A stretch of 64,000 bases of DNA from Bdellovibrionales bacterium. GTDB taxonomy: Bacteria > Bdellovibrionota > Bdellovibrionia > Bdellovibrionales > UBA1609. The notes below the pieces were generated by a model that did no database searches, had not been told where the DNA came from, and worked only from the letters and a program-made list of their open reading frames with translations. Where the stretch lies: contig JAIBAM010000002.1 of the NCBI GenBank assembly GCA_019695175.1, forward strand, positions 124,001-188,000. Reading direction: 5' to 3'. Shown here piece after piece: positions 30,247 through 38,657 of this stretch (the first letter of the stretch is position 1; each line of letters starts with the position of its first letter). The position numbers and the translations under genes were made by a program.

Positions 30247-30922
30247 CAAAAATCTCCAAATTATGGTGGCCACGAGGAACTGTCCCCATGTTTTGAGTTA
30301 AATGCACCAAGCCTCGAGACCAAAAATCAACTTCCAAAGTGACCGAATCACCTAAAAACAATGTTCCCAAATTGGTAATGCGGAGGGTTTCGGGAATTAA
30401 TCCTACAATAAATGAATTTTGTTCATCATCTTGGCTCTGGGTCACTAGGCCCTGAATCACTTTCAAGTGATGAACCGTCAAACTCACCCCATTGACAGTG
30501 ACACTCCCTTTTTTCCATAAAAAAGGTTTAAGCTCTTTAGGAAATCCGATTTCCAATTGAAGCCCTTCTCCCTGTACTTCTTTTTTTTGGACCCAACCCA
30601 TGGCATCCACGTGCCCTGTCACCAAATGACCGTGAATACGATCTCCTAATTTAAGAGATCTTTCTAAATTAAATAAAAAAGGACGCGAAGATAAAAAATT
30701 TTCACTCCAGCCAGTCACAGATAGGGTTTCTTCACCCAAAGCAAACATCATGGTGGTTTCGGTAATCTGTTCTATTGTTAAACAAATTCCATTTATGGCG
30801 ACAGAATCACCGATGGCCAAATCTGTAAATAGCGGGGGGCGCTCCATCACCAATTGCAAAACACCCTTTCGCAAGGAAACACTAAGGATCGAAGCTTTGG
30901 TTTCCACTCTACCTGAAAACAT
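30233..30922 (-). CDS. ribE: Riboflavin synthase, alpha subunit
   Basis: Dismutates two lumazine molecules to riboflavin. 229 residues with two tandem lumazine-binding beta-barrels. The first begins MFSGRVETKA with VAINGICLTIE, and the second has TVNGVSLTVHHL. The N-terminus is MFSGRV where the family usually has MFTGIIE, a mild divergence. First gene of ribE-ribBX-ribH-ORF81; a terminator and a candidate promoter lie just upstream. Confidence 0.93.
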   Translation of the reverse strand: MFSGRVETKASILSVSLRKGVLQLVMERPPLFTDLAIGDSVAINGICLTIEQITETTMMFALGEETLSVTGWSENFLSSRPFLFNLERSLKLGDRIHGHLVTGHVDAMGWVQKKEVQGEGLQLEIGFPKELKPFLWKKGSVTVNGVSLTVHHLKVIQGLVTQSQDDEQNSFIVGLIPETLRITNLGTLFLGDSVTLEVDFWSRGLVHLTQNMGTVPRGHHNLEIFGEIK

Positions 30923-31001
30923 GTTGTGACTCTTTCATAGAACCTGGATTTTTTTCATAGGTTCGTAGCCTAAGACAAATATTTTAGTGGTAAATTGCCC
31001 T

Positions 31002-31020
31002 TAATGACTCATTATGTCAA
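31002..31020 (-). promoter_or_regulatory. Candidate ribE promoter -35 box with adjacent palindrome
   Basis: The minus strand has a perfect TTGACA (31015-31020), directly followed by the 13-base palindrome TAATGAGTCATTA (31002-31014). The -10 region 17-18 bases further is poor (CAATTT/AATTTA). It lies about 90 bases upstream of ribE. The palindrome would overlap the spacer, as a repressor site would, but this is speculative. Confidence 0.3.
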
Positions 31021-31056
31021 TAGGGGGCGCAGAAAATGATCCATAAAGGCTCAGGG

Positions 31057-31093
31057 AAAACCGCTGTTCAATAAACAAATCAATAAACAGCGG
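31057..31093 (-). terminator. Intrinsic terminator after phhA
   Basis: The stem CCGCTGTT (31061-31068) / AACAGCGG (31086-31093) is followed on the minus strand by TTTT. It lies 50 bases beyond the phhA stop and separates hldD-phhA from the riboflavin operon. Confidence 0.65.
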
Positions 31094-31142
31094 AACAGAA
31101 ACATTCGATTTATATTGGCTATTTAAATAAAAAATTCTCGTT

Positions 31143-32924
31143 TTAAACGTACTGCAGCTTTGCCATTTTTAGTCCATTGACTATGGCGAACCTCACCTTT
31201 TCAAAGGCGGGAATAGGGCTTTGCAAGTGTTTAATCAACTGGTGGGATTGTGCACAATTTTCACACCCGAAATAAAAACTAGCTTCGTAAAGTTCTAAAC
31301 CCAACAACCAATTTTGGGAATAATCCCTGAAATAAACCTCACATAAAGTATTCCATTTTTGCATGAGAATAGGAAATTGGGAGGTCTCCACTGGCACTAG
31401 CCTTAAGGATCTAATTTTTCCATACATCTCAAAGAGCTTCTGTTGAACAAGATGAACTCCCTTTGAGGGAACTTTCGCCACTATAAAGTCATCTCTCACA
31501 CTAAAACTTTTTAGATCCGCAGGTCCGCTGAAAACAGAGACCACACGTTCCCCAACAGCCATATCAAATTGCCCCCAATCGGGTTGAAATAATATTTCCG
31601 TCCCCTTGCGAACCTCACAATAATCCCATGAAATTAAGACCAACTTATTTGCGTTGAAAGTGGTTTGGGAAAGGGTCCCACGAACCTCAATACCAGAATC
31701 AAATTTCAACGTTCCCAATTGATTCTGAACCAAACCCAAACGATTCAAATCACCTTCACTCGCCGTTGATAAAGGGCGATCTAGCCCTATAACCCGCCCC
31801 AGGGGTGTGGAAAATCCATAGGGATGGGCTACTGTGCCATGTTGCTGAAGTTGAGTCCGATGGAGCGAAAGAGTGCAAGGTCCGTTGAACTTTAGAAATG
31901 AAATCTGCTGATGCGATGGACTCTTTGTAAAATCGAACAACTCCCCAGAAATTTGCAGACCACTATCCAACTCCACCGTGTTCAGGGTGCGAGCCTCTTT
32001 GGCTCTCTGCAATGCCACCTCCCCTCCGATACGAAAAGACATCCGCTGAGCTAATTGCTCCAATGTATCTGAAAGGGCCTCAAAATCGGGTGTAACAAAA
32101 AGTTGAGGTTGGGGTTCGGTAATATCATAAGCATATTGAATACAATCTAGTGATAAAGGTATTTTTTTAACTTTATCACTAAGACATTCGCGAGACTCTC
32201 CAAGGGAAGACAATAAACCCGCCCCAAAAATTTTAGGGTTTTTAATGGATCCGATTAACCCATACTCTGCCGTCCACCAATTCATACGTGACAACCATGC
32301 CCCCTCAGAAACTTGAGTCACCCGCTGATTGACCTCAATCAGATGATGTTCAGCTAGGGCAATGTCTTTAGGACTTGAGTCAGGATTTTCTTTTATATCA
32401 CTCAATCTTCGAATCGCTTCATACTGCATGAGATCTTCACGAGTTAATAATGCGTTTCGAGCCACTTCAGCATATTTTTTTAAATAACTGGCAAACTTAG
32501 GATCGATAAGAATCGGTGCATGTCCCGCAGCTTCATGAACAATATCCGGAGCCGGAGTGTAGGCTAAATGATCAACAGTTCGCATATCGCAAGCAATAGG
32601 CAACAGTCCCAAGGACTGAAATTCCATGAAGGCTGCAGGAGGAATAAAGCCACTGACCGGGACAGCCCCCCACCCAAAATCGGATAAACGTTGATCCATC
32701 TCTGAAATATGAGGGATATGATCCACCTCAATACCCGTTTTACGTAAACCTTCAACGTAACACTCATGGGCGGAGACCGATAAAAAGCTTTTTAGCTGTC
32801 GCATAAGGTAACGCCAGACAGCTTGATCCTCCTCGGTGTAACGTGAATAGTTTTGCTCCACCACATATTTTTGTAAGTGGTTTGGCACCTGACTTTGTAA
32901 TGAAAATTCCCCCCGAGTTTTCAT
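31143..32924 (-). CDS. phhA: Aromatic amino acid hydroxylase (phenylalanine 4-monooxygenase type) with long C-terminal extension
   Basis: Pterin- and Fe(II)-dependent hydroxylase, probably Phe to Tyr. The catalytic domain is at about 25-290, with the iron ligands H130 and H135 in PDIVHEAAGHAP and E220 in WWTAEYGL. There is no N-terminal ACT regulatory domain. Usual bacterial enzymes are 260-300 residues; this one has 593, so about 300 residues after the catalytic core are extra and unassigned. Long forms of this kind are known in some Bacteroidetes-like and delta-type bacteria. The ATG starts one base after the hldD stop. Tyr or Trp hydroxylase activity cannot be excluded. Confidence 0.82.
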   Translation of the reverse strand: MKTRGEFSLQSQVPNHLQKYVVEQNYSRYTEEDQAVWRYLMRQLKSFLSVSAHECYVEGLRKTGIEVDHIPHISEMDQRLSDFGWGAVPVSGFIPPAAFMEFQSLGLLPIACDMRTVDHLAYTPAPDIVHEAAGHAPILIDPKFASYLKKYAEVARNALLTREDLMQYEAIRRLSDIKENPDSSPKDIALAEHHLIEVNQRVTQVSEGAWLSRMNWWTAEYGLIGSIKNPKIFGAGLLSSLGESRECLSDKVKKIPLSLDCIQYAYDITEPQPQLFVTPDFEALSDTLEQLAQRMSFRIGGEVALQRAKEARTLNTVELDSGLQISGELFDFTKSPSHQQISFLKFNGPCTLSLHRTQLQQHGTVAHPYGFSTPLGRVIGLDRPLSTASEGDLNRLGLVQNQLGTLKFDSGIEVRGTLSQTTFNANKLVLISWDYCEVRKGTEILFQPDWGQFDMAVGERVVSVFSGPADLKSFSVRDDFIVAKVPSKGVHLVQQKLFEMYGKIRSLRLVPVETSQFPILMQKWNTLCEVYFRDYSQNWLLGLELYEASFYFGCENCAQSHQLIKHLQSPIPAFEKVRFAIVNGLKMAKLQYV

Positions 32925-32925
32925 A

Positions 32926-33903
32926 TTAGCTTTTTAACCAAGGATCGGTTTGATTAAGATAATTCCTAATATAATCAGCGACCCCCTCCTCCAAAGACCA
33001 TCTTGGAGCAGGAAGCCCCTCAGAGTAAAGCTTATTCATCTTGGCCTCAGTAAAATACTGATATTGATCGCGAATTTGGGTTGGCATTTCTATCCATTCA
33101 ATTTTCATGGGTAAATCTAACTGAGTAAATACCGCCTGAGCCAAGTCCAACCATGTCCTGGCCTTACCATAACCCATATTATAAATCCCCGATTGCACAT
33201 CCTTCTGTTGATAGAGTCGCCACAACCATGCGGTGACATCCTTTACATAAACAAAATCTCTTTTTTGCAACCCGTCCTTGTAGTCAGCTCTGTGGGATTT
33301 AAAAAGACGCAAAGAACCGTTGGCTTTAATTTCATTCACAGCTTTGAAGACCACGCTACTCATGGCCTTTTTATGATACTCGTTTGGTCCATACACATTA
33401 AAAAACCTGAGCCCAAACCACCGTGGCGGAGATAAAATTTGTTTTTCAGCCCAAGTATCAAAATTAAGTTTGGACCAACCATAAGGGTTTAAGGGTTTGT
33501 AATTAAGCGAAGGCACTAAGTCCTCGAATCCTAAGTGACCATCACCATAAACAGCAGCACTGCTGGCATAGAATAAAGGCCATTTATTTTTTGTGGCCAA
33601 TGTAAATAATTTCCTAGTGTACTCGGTATTCACTTTACGCAAAAATTCTTCATCAGTTTCTGTGGTCGAAGAACAAGCTCCTAAATGAAAAATAGCTTTT
33701 ATTGGTGTCTCTGGATGAGCTTCTAAAAAATTTATAAACTCATCCGCCAGAAAAAAATCTTTGTATCGCAAGGAAGAAAGGAGTTCAGATCTTTCTGTCA
33801 ATCCCACTCTATCCACAGCCAAAATATTATTGTGTCCATGGCTATTTAGCTCCCAAACCATGGCACTTCCTATAAAACCATTCGCTCCTGTAATAACAAA
33901 CAT
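32926..33903 (-). CDS. hldD: ADP-L-glycero-D-manno-heptose 6-epimerase
   Basis: Last step of ADP-heptose synthesis for LPS core. Extended short-chain dehydrogenase of 325 residues: NAD(P)-binding GANGFIG (6-12), catalytic YGWSK, and C-terminal family pattern RDQYQYFTEAKM. It would feed the heptosyltransferase at 1192. It is paired with phhA by a one-base spacing, an association with no obvious metabolic logic. Confidence 0.9.
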   Translation of the reverse strand: MFVITGANGFIGSAMVWELNSHGHNNILAVDRVGLTERSELLSSLRYKDFFLADEFINFLEAHPETPIKAIFHLGACSSTTETDEEFLRKVNTEYTRKLFTLATKNKWPLFYASSAAVYGDGHLGFEDLVPSLNYKPLNPYGWSKLNFDTWAEKQILSPPRWFGLRFFNVYGPNEYHKKAMSSVVFKAVNEIKANGSLRLFKSHRADYKDGLQKRDFVYVKDVTAWLWRLYQQKDVQSGIYNMGYGKARTWLDLAQAVFTQLDLPMKIEWIEMPTQIRDQYQYFTEAKMNKLYSEGLPAPRWSLEEGVADYIRNYLNQTDPWLKS

Positions 33904-34037
33904 AGGCGCCCCTACTCTGTATTTATTTTCATTAACTTATGCCATCCCCCTATATCAGTCATGGGATACTAAAAGCTATAAATATTAGTTAGATCCCAGA
34001 TCGAAAAAACTGCTTCAGTAGCTACTGATCGTAAATT

Positions 34038-34055
34038 ATTGTAACGCGTTACAAT
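34038..34055. promoter_or_regulatory. Perfect 18-bp palindrome upstream of hldD
   Basis: ATTGTAACGCGTTACAAT lies 135 bases upstream of the hldD start and just past the stop of the SelO-like gene. A perfect palindrome with a GC-centred core is typical of dimeric repressor operators. There is no U-tract, so it is not a terminator. The cognate regulator is unknown. Confidence 0.5.
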
Positions 34056-34066
34056 CCAGTAACTAA

Positions 34067-36010
34067 CTAGATTTCTTCATTATGATTTTGAACCAGAGTC
34101 AAAACTTGGGAGTAAAGACGTCTTCCTGCCTGATGACCCACTGAAAGAGGGAGTTCTCGTGATTCTAAGCATACCGCCTGATCCTCAATAATAGCTGTCA
34201 TAATATTTTGAATAATTTGATCTGAAAAACCTTTAGACCGAGCTTTTAATAATTCATCAACTACATAAATAAGGGCGTTCCCAGTCATACGATCCACTCG
34301 ATTGATATTCTGAGCTCTTTCGTTTATCGCTTGAAAAAAAACTCCCCAACCTTCCCTATTTTTAGGCATTAGGTACGACAACAGCTTTCCATATAACGAC
34401 TGAAAACGACGGATTTTTTGCTGCCATCGCCTAGTCATTTTCCGATCCTTACCCGTAGCAAAATCAGTCAACATCAAAGAAAAAAACATGTCGTCCTTCA
34501 TAAGTTTGGTGATGTCTCCATTTTGCATAAGAAAATGCTGTGGTAATTGTCGCAAAACAGTTCTCATATTAAAAATTGCAGGGCGGTTCACTCCGTCAGC
34601 GACTCTGGATATCTTTTTATGGGTTTTGGCAGTTTCAAAAAAAGAAAACTCTTGGTAGAACCGACGGACTAAAGTTTTATGCCGATCCATAAGTAATTTT
34701 ATCTCATTCGAACTCAGGCCCACTTGAAACAAAAATTTTTCTAATAAGAATTGTTGAAAGCATCGATCAAAATCCCTTAAAGACGGATGGCGTTGAAAAT
34801 GCTGTAAGGGTTTTTTAATTTTTGTTTTTAAATAGTCTGTGAGTTGTACAAAGGTTTGAACGATCAATCTTGCTTTAGCTCTTTGCTGATTCAAATTGGT
34901 AGAGTATCGATCTACATCTTCATAGCGGTACTGGTCATGCCTTAAACCAAACTGACGAATGCTTCCATAGTCAATCAACCCGCCGTTGGCCAAAACATTA
35001 TCTCCATCCCAATCCAACCAAGCAAAAATATACTCTCTTTCCAAATCCGCAGCTAATTTGGCAAAACAAATGGTGATTTCTTCTAACATCAAATCATATT
35101 TACGTTTCTTTTGAGAGGAAAAGTTCCACTGACCATTTCGATTTTGTCGATCTATAAGATAATCTGCTGCCTTTTGTAGTCTATCGTATTGCCCTTGCCG
35201 TAAGTGAACAAATAAATGTGCCGGACGAATCAAATTCAACCCGGCCCTTACCCCAATCCCAACGCCGTGACCCAAATCAATAATGCAAAGTAAACGTTCC
35301 GTTACAATGCTATTTTTATGAAAAATTTCAGCCATGATTGCTGCCGCATAAAGTTCATCAATTTCGGCCATTCCACAACCATAACCCACTTCATTGTTAC
35401 CAGATTTAAGTGGTTTCCCTGCCATCACAGCACCAGGAGCTAATGCTGTCACACCTGTACCTCGGCTGCTCACGTCCCAAATTTTGTTTTGAAAACTCAC
35501 CACTCCATTCCAAATACAACGACCATCTCCCGACGTTCGTCCCAGACGGTCCGAATGTTGGAGTTGCAAATATCGAGTCGCCATATACTTATTTGGCTTT
35601 ATAAGGTTCCTCGGGTATTGAACCTGATGAGTTTGATCCCACTCATTAATAATACGCAAACAAAATGTATCTAAAATTTTTTGTTCAAGAATTCGATTCA
35701 TTTGGGGCCAGTGGTTGACTCCAACCAAACCCATTTCTTTAGCTAAATCCCAATTGAAGTAGGAAACTTTCCCACCGGGAAGTCTTCTCACTTGATACGT
35801 AATGTATCCTTCTGGGACAGAGGCCATCCACGGATGATTTCCATCTAATACATTGAAAACATCATAGAAAGAATTTTCCGACTTACGTTCCCCAGATTCT
35901 GCCAGTGCAACAGATGTTTTAGCCATTGGTAAACTGCCCCTCCTTATAGGACCATAATGATCATCCCTTATCGGTGCCTTGGGATTAAAGTTAAGCTTTT
36001 GAAAAAACAA
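34067..36010 (-). CDS. Divergent SelO-like (YdiU) pseudokinase-fold protein
   Basis: SelO proteins are pseudokinases that transfer AMP to proteins. This 647-residue protein matches the remembered E. coli YdiU order of motifs: GDGR (161-164), the WDVSSRGTGVT strand (178-188) where YdiU has WHLKGAGLT, AEIFHKNSIVTERLL (227-241) aligning without gaps to SEAMHYLGIPTTRAL including its Glu, RAGLNLIRPAHLF (255-267) for RVAPSHLRFGHF, and the catalytic/metal block D337-N338 with D347-Y348-G349 at the same ten-residue spacing. Two changes stand out: Arg183 replaces the ATP-binding Lys, and the second GDGR has become GCGM (210-214 area). The last 270 residues are unassigned. Family membership is inferred from motifs; activity is open. 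Confidence 0.6.
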   Translation of the reverse strand: MFFQKLNFNPKAPIRDDHYGPIRRGSLPMAKTSVALAESGERKSENSFYDVFNVLDGNHPWMASVPEGYITYQVRRLPGGKVSYFNWDLAKEMGLVGVNHWPQMNRILEQKILDTFCLRIINEWDQTHQVQYPRNLIKPNKYMATRYLQLQHSDRLGRTSGDGRCIWNGVVSFQNKIWDVSSRGTGVTALAPGAVMAGKPLKSGNNEVGYGCGMAEIDELYAAAIMAEIFHKNSIVTERLLCIIDLGHGVGIGVRAGLNLIRPAHLFVHLRQGQYDRLQKAADYLIDRQNRNGQWNFSSQKKRKYDLMLEEITICFAKLAADLEREYIFAWLDWDGDNVLANGGLIDYGSIRQFGLRHDQYRYEDVDRYSTNLNQQRAKARLIVQTFVQLTDYLKTKIKKPLQHFQRHPSLRDFDRCFQQFLLEKFLFQVGLSSNEIKLLMDRHKTLVRRFYQEFSFFETAKTHKKISRVADGVNRPAIFNMRTVLRQLPQHFLMQNGDITKLMKDDMFFSLMLTDFATGKDRKMTRRWQQKIRRFQSLYGKLLSYLMPKNREGWGVFFQAINERAQNINRVDRMTGNALIYVVDELLKARSKGFSDQIIQNIMTAIIEDQAVCLESRELPLSVGHQAGRRLYSQVLTLVQNHNEEI

Positions 36011-36045
36011 GACTCTAACAGTTCATCTCACCATTTGACTTTAAA

Positions 36046-36064
36046 AGTCTTCTAATAGAAGACT
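36046..36064. repeat. Perfect inverted repeat in the divergent 36.0-36.15 kb promoter region
   Basis: AGTCTTCT (36046-36053) and AGAAGACT (36057-36064) with a 3-base loop. It lies between the divergently transcribed SelO-like and ATP-grasp-like genes, so it could be a shared operator or a 5'-UTR hairpin. Confidence 0.5.
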
Positions 36065-36149
36065 CTCTTATTCAAACAAATAATTTGTGCTTTTCACTCT
36101 TCCAGTAAAGGGCTCTAAGTAAAAACTGAGAGCTCTTCCGAGGTATTTT

Positions 36150-37238
36150 TTGTTACTTGTTCTCATTCCATTCTTTCTTAATCTAACTGTTGCTTTAACC
36201 GTTGAAAATGCTCAAAGTAATGAACTCCCCAATACCGCGAAAACTTGTGTTCATATTTTAATAAAAGAACCAGATCGGCCATCAGAATCAATTCGCAAAG
36301 CAACCCTGACAACTAAACAACATATGGATCGATTAGGCCAAGCTATCGATTATGTAGCCAACTTACTTGGTCAACCCCCAGAAGATCCGATCAACAAACA
36401 ATTAAGAGTCAATCCTATCCCTTTCATTTTTCCTGGATTGATGTCACCTGCTGATATTATGAAAATCCTAAGTGAATATGATATTCTGAACGGTCAGGAA
36501 CCATTAGAAGTTGCAGTACAAAATAAACTTTTGTTAAAACGTGCACTGCAAAAAGTTTTATCTCCTGAAATTTATTATACTTACTTTAATCATACCTATG
36601 GAATTTACGAACTTCTTATCATAATGAGGGCCTTTGATAAAAATTTTATACAGGACATTAGTCCTGAGGATTTGATTGAAAAAATTCTTAGTCTTTTTCC
36701 AACTGGCCTTATAGTTAAATTAAATAAAGGATCACAGAGTCGTGAACAAGGAGCACTTTATGTTAATGAAAAAGCAATTGAAAATATACTGTCTTTTTGG
36801 AGCGATTCAAAATCTACTTCGAATAAGGAATTCGATGAGATTGTTTCCATTCAATATTTTTTTGATAACGAACCCTACATTGTTGAAGCTCTAGAAGATG
36901 GTTTCCATCACGATACAAGTCTCATGGAAGAATATAGAGTTCATACTATTGGAACAAAAGTTGTAAAAGGGGCTACATTTCATCGATGGTCTAAATACCC
37001 ATTACCCTACTCATCCTCTGGTCCCAAAATTAAAGCTATTGAGCAAGCTGTTGAAAAATTTCTATCCGAATTGCCGAAGGCGTTAACCCACAAGACTTTT
37101 TTGGGGTTGGATGTGTTAGTTTCTAGCAACGGATCTATTAAAATTATAGATTTAAACCTGTGCACTAAGAAAAACTTCAGTAACTTTCTGCGAAATCCTT
37201 TCACACAACTGGCTGTATGGAGAATGATCCGGAAATAA
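36150..37238 (+). CDS. Putative exported ATP-grasp-like protein
   Basis: Unknown protein of 362 residues. The N-terminus (MLLVLIPFFLNLTVALTVENA) looks like a signal peptide. The rest has ATP-grasp hallmarks: GLIVKLNKGSQSREQG (186-201) as the nucleotide-clamping strand and loop, EEYRVH (260-265), and FLGLDVL (317-323) followed by IIDLN (332-336), where the last acidic/Asn pair would hold Mg2+. The start is TTG with GAGGT seven bases upstream. An exported ATP-grasp enzyme would be odd because the periplasm lacks ATP, so either the leader is a membrane anchor, or the true start is later, or the fold is reused. Divergent from the SelO-like gene and convergent with another ATP-grasp-like gene. Confidence 0.5.
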   Translation: MLLVLIPFFLNLTVALTVENAQSNELPNTAKTCVHILIKEPDRPSESIRKATLTTKQHMDRLGQAIDYVANLLGQPPEDPINKQLRVNPIPFIFPGLMSPADIMKILSEYDILNGQEPLEVAVQNKLLLKRALQKVLSPEIYYTYFNHTYGIYELLIIMRAFDKNFIQDISPEDLIEKILSLFPTGLIVKLNKGSQSREQGALYVNEKAIENILSFWSDSKSTSNKEFDEIVSIQYFFDNEPYIVEALEDGFHHDTSLMEEYRVHTIGTKVVKGATFHRWSKYPLPYSSSGPKIKAIEQAVEKFLSELPKALTHKTFLGLDVLVSSNGSIKIIDLNLCTKKNFSNFLRNPFTQLAVWRMIRK

Positions 37239-37324
37239 AAAGGACCAAGGCTCCCAAAAGGTATAGCTGCTTGAATTTTGGCTTTGTTTTTAAAATACCC
37301 CTTCTTAAAAAAGATTGAATTAAC

Positions 37325-38536
37325 TTATTCATCTGTAAATTCCACAGCAGTAAGTCCACCAAATTGAGAAGAAAAATTAGTGATTTGTCCTTGATAACTA
37401 CGAGCTATAACTTGTTGGATTTGATCCTTATAGACAAAAAAACGTAAATCAAATTTCCAATGGGACATAGGCTCATCATCGCCACTTAGAATCCAATTTT
37501 GCGCAGGAACATACTGCTGGACAAGTACATCCTCTTGTACCAAGCGTTCAAATACTTTTCTTGAAACCGTTGATCCACGATAAACTGATTTACCTCCAAA
37601 GGATTGTTGAGGTTTGAAAAACAATTTTTTTCGCTGAGCCCAAACCTCATCCACTGTACCAAACTCAGACAAACGACGAGTGGGTAACAATACCTTTTTT
37701 AAAGTTTCAATCTCTTTGGAAGTGGCCCCTGCATTTTCAAGCCACTGGGTTTGACTCATTTGAACCAATCTATTTTTATCCGCGTAAAGCCAATAAACTT
37801 GAGGATTAGGAGAAACAACACACAATTTGGCTTCATAAGCAGCTTTTAAAACCGATGAGTCCAAGTCGGTTAAATAGAAATCCGTACATCTATTGTAAAT
37901 AAAATCAATTTTTTTCCCTGATGAGGAAAAGATAGCCCCATCGCCCAACTGTAAGTCTTTGTGATTTAGAACATCAGCCTCCCACCCCAAGGCCTTAAAC
38001 CAATCTTGATACATCAAAAATTCTATAAACATTTTTTGCTGTTCTATGTGTTCATCCACCAGAGCCAAGTTTTTCACTAAAGTGTTTTGTGCTCGGGCCT
38101 CATCCTGAAAAGAGTCCCATAAAAGATCGACCGATGATTTAGTGTTTACAAAAAAAGATTTTCCGTGGGTCAGATAAGCCAAGTCACTTAGTAAAAATGA
38201 CGAGGCATTGGTGTTAATTTCGATAAGGTAAAGGTTATGATCTGCATCACTATGGAAATCATAGGCCATTAATACCCCATCATTTGAATGCAACCCACAA
38301 TGAGTTGCGGTCCAATTCCCGTCCGGCGAAGGTCCAAGAAGGTTACTATAGGATTCTCGCTGACAAATTTGGTAGTGTGCCTCTACAACGGATTGGGCTA
38401 AAGAAAGTATTTTTTTTGGTAAACGAATCTTGTGTGGCGAAATCAAATATTCCAAATCCACCTGAAGCGCCGCCGCTTTGGGATATTTTTTACTCAAAAG
38501 ATCACGGGCTTCACGGTAAAAATGAACAAAATTCAT
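37325..38536 (-). CDS. Putative circularly permuted ATP-grasp protein
   Basis: Unknown cytosolic protein of 403 residues. It carries ATP-grasp elements in permuted order. The Mg-binding-like LIEINTN (104-110) comes first, then DFIYNRCTDFYL (211-222), and the nucleotide-binding LFFKPQQSFGGKSV (305-318) and VLVQQYVPA come last. This order resembles circularly permuted ATP-grasp proteins, which form peptide-like bonds. I prefer the ATG at 38536; the frame extends eight codons further to a TTG without a ribosome binding site. GGGGAG lies three bases from the chosen ATG, which is tight. The substrate is unknown. Confidence 0.5.
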   Translation of the reverse strand: MNFVHFYREARDLLSKKYPKAAALQVDLEYLISPHKIRLPKKILSLAQSVVEAHYQICQRESYSNLLGPSPDGNWTATHCGLHSNDGVLMAYDFHSDADHNLYLIEINTNASSFLLSDLAYLTHGKSFFVNTKSSVDLLWDSFQDEARAQNTLVKNLALVDEHIEQQKMFIEFLMYQDWFKALGWEADVLNHKDLQLGDGAIFSSSGKKIDFIYNRCTDFYLTDLDSSVLKAAYEAKLCVVSPNPQVYWLYADKNRLVQMSQTQWLENAGATSKEIETLKKVLLPTRRLSEFGTVDEVWAQRKKLFFKPQQSFGGKSVYRGSTVSRKVFERLVQEDVLVQQYVPAQNWILSGDDEPMSHWKFDLRFFVYKDQIQQVIARSYQGQITNFSSQFGGLTAVEFTDE

Positions 38537-38657
38537 AAACTCCCCAACTTGAATCCACAAAAAAAAGATACCCTAGAATCTATTCGGAGAAACAGCAGCC
38601 GAGAGGTACAGATTTCCGAACAGACTCTATTGATTATCAAATAAAGGGACTTTTTTT

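Noticed and set aside
30923-31142. FMN riboswitch before ribE
   Set aside because: None of the conserved FMN-element blocks (such as AGGGTA or GAGTGAGAAGCC-like) could be found on the minus strand.
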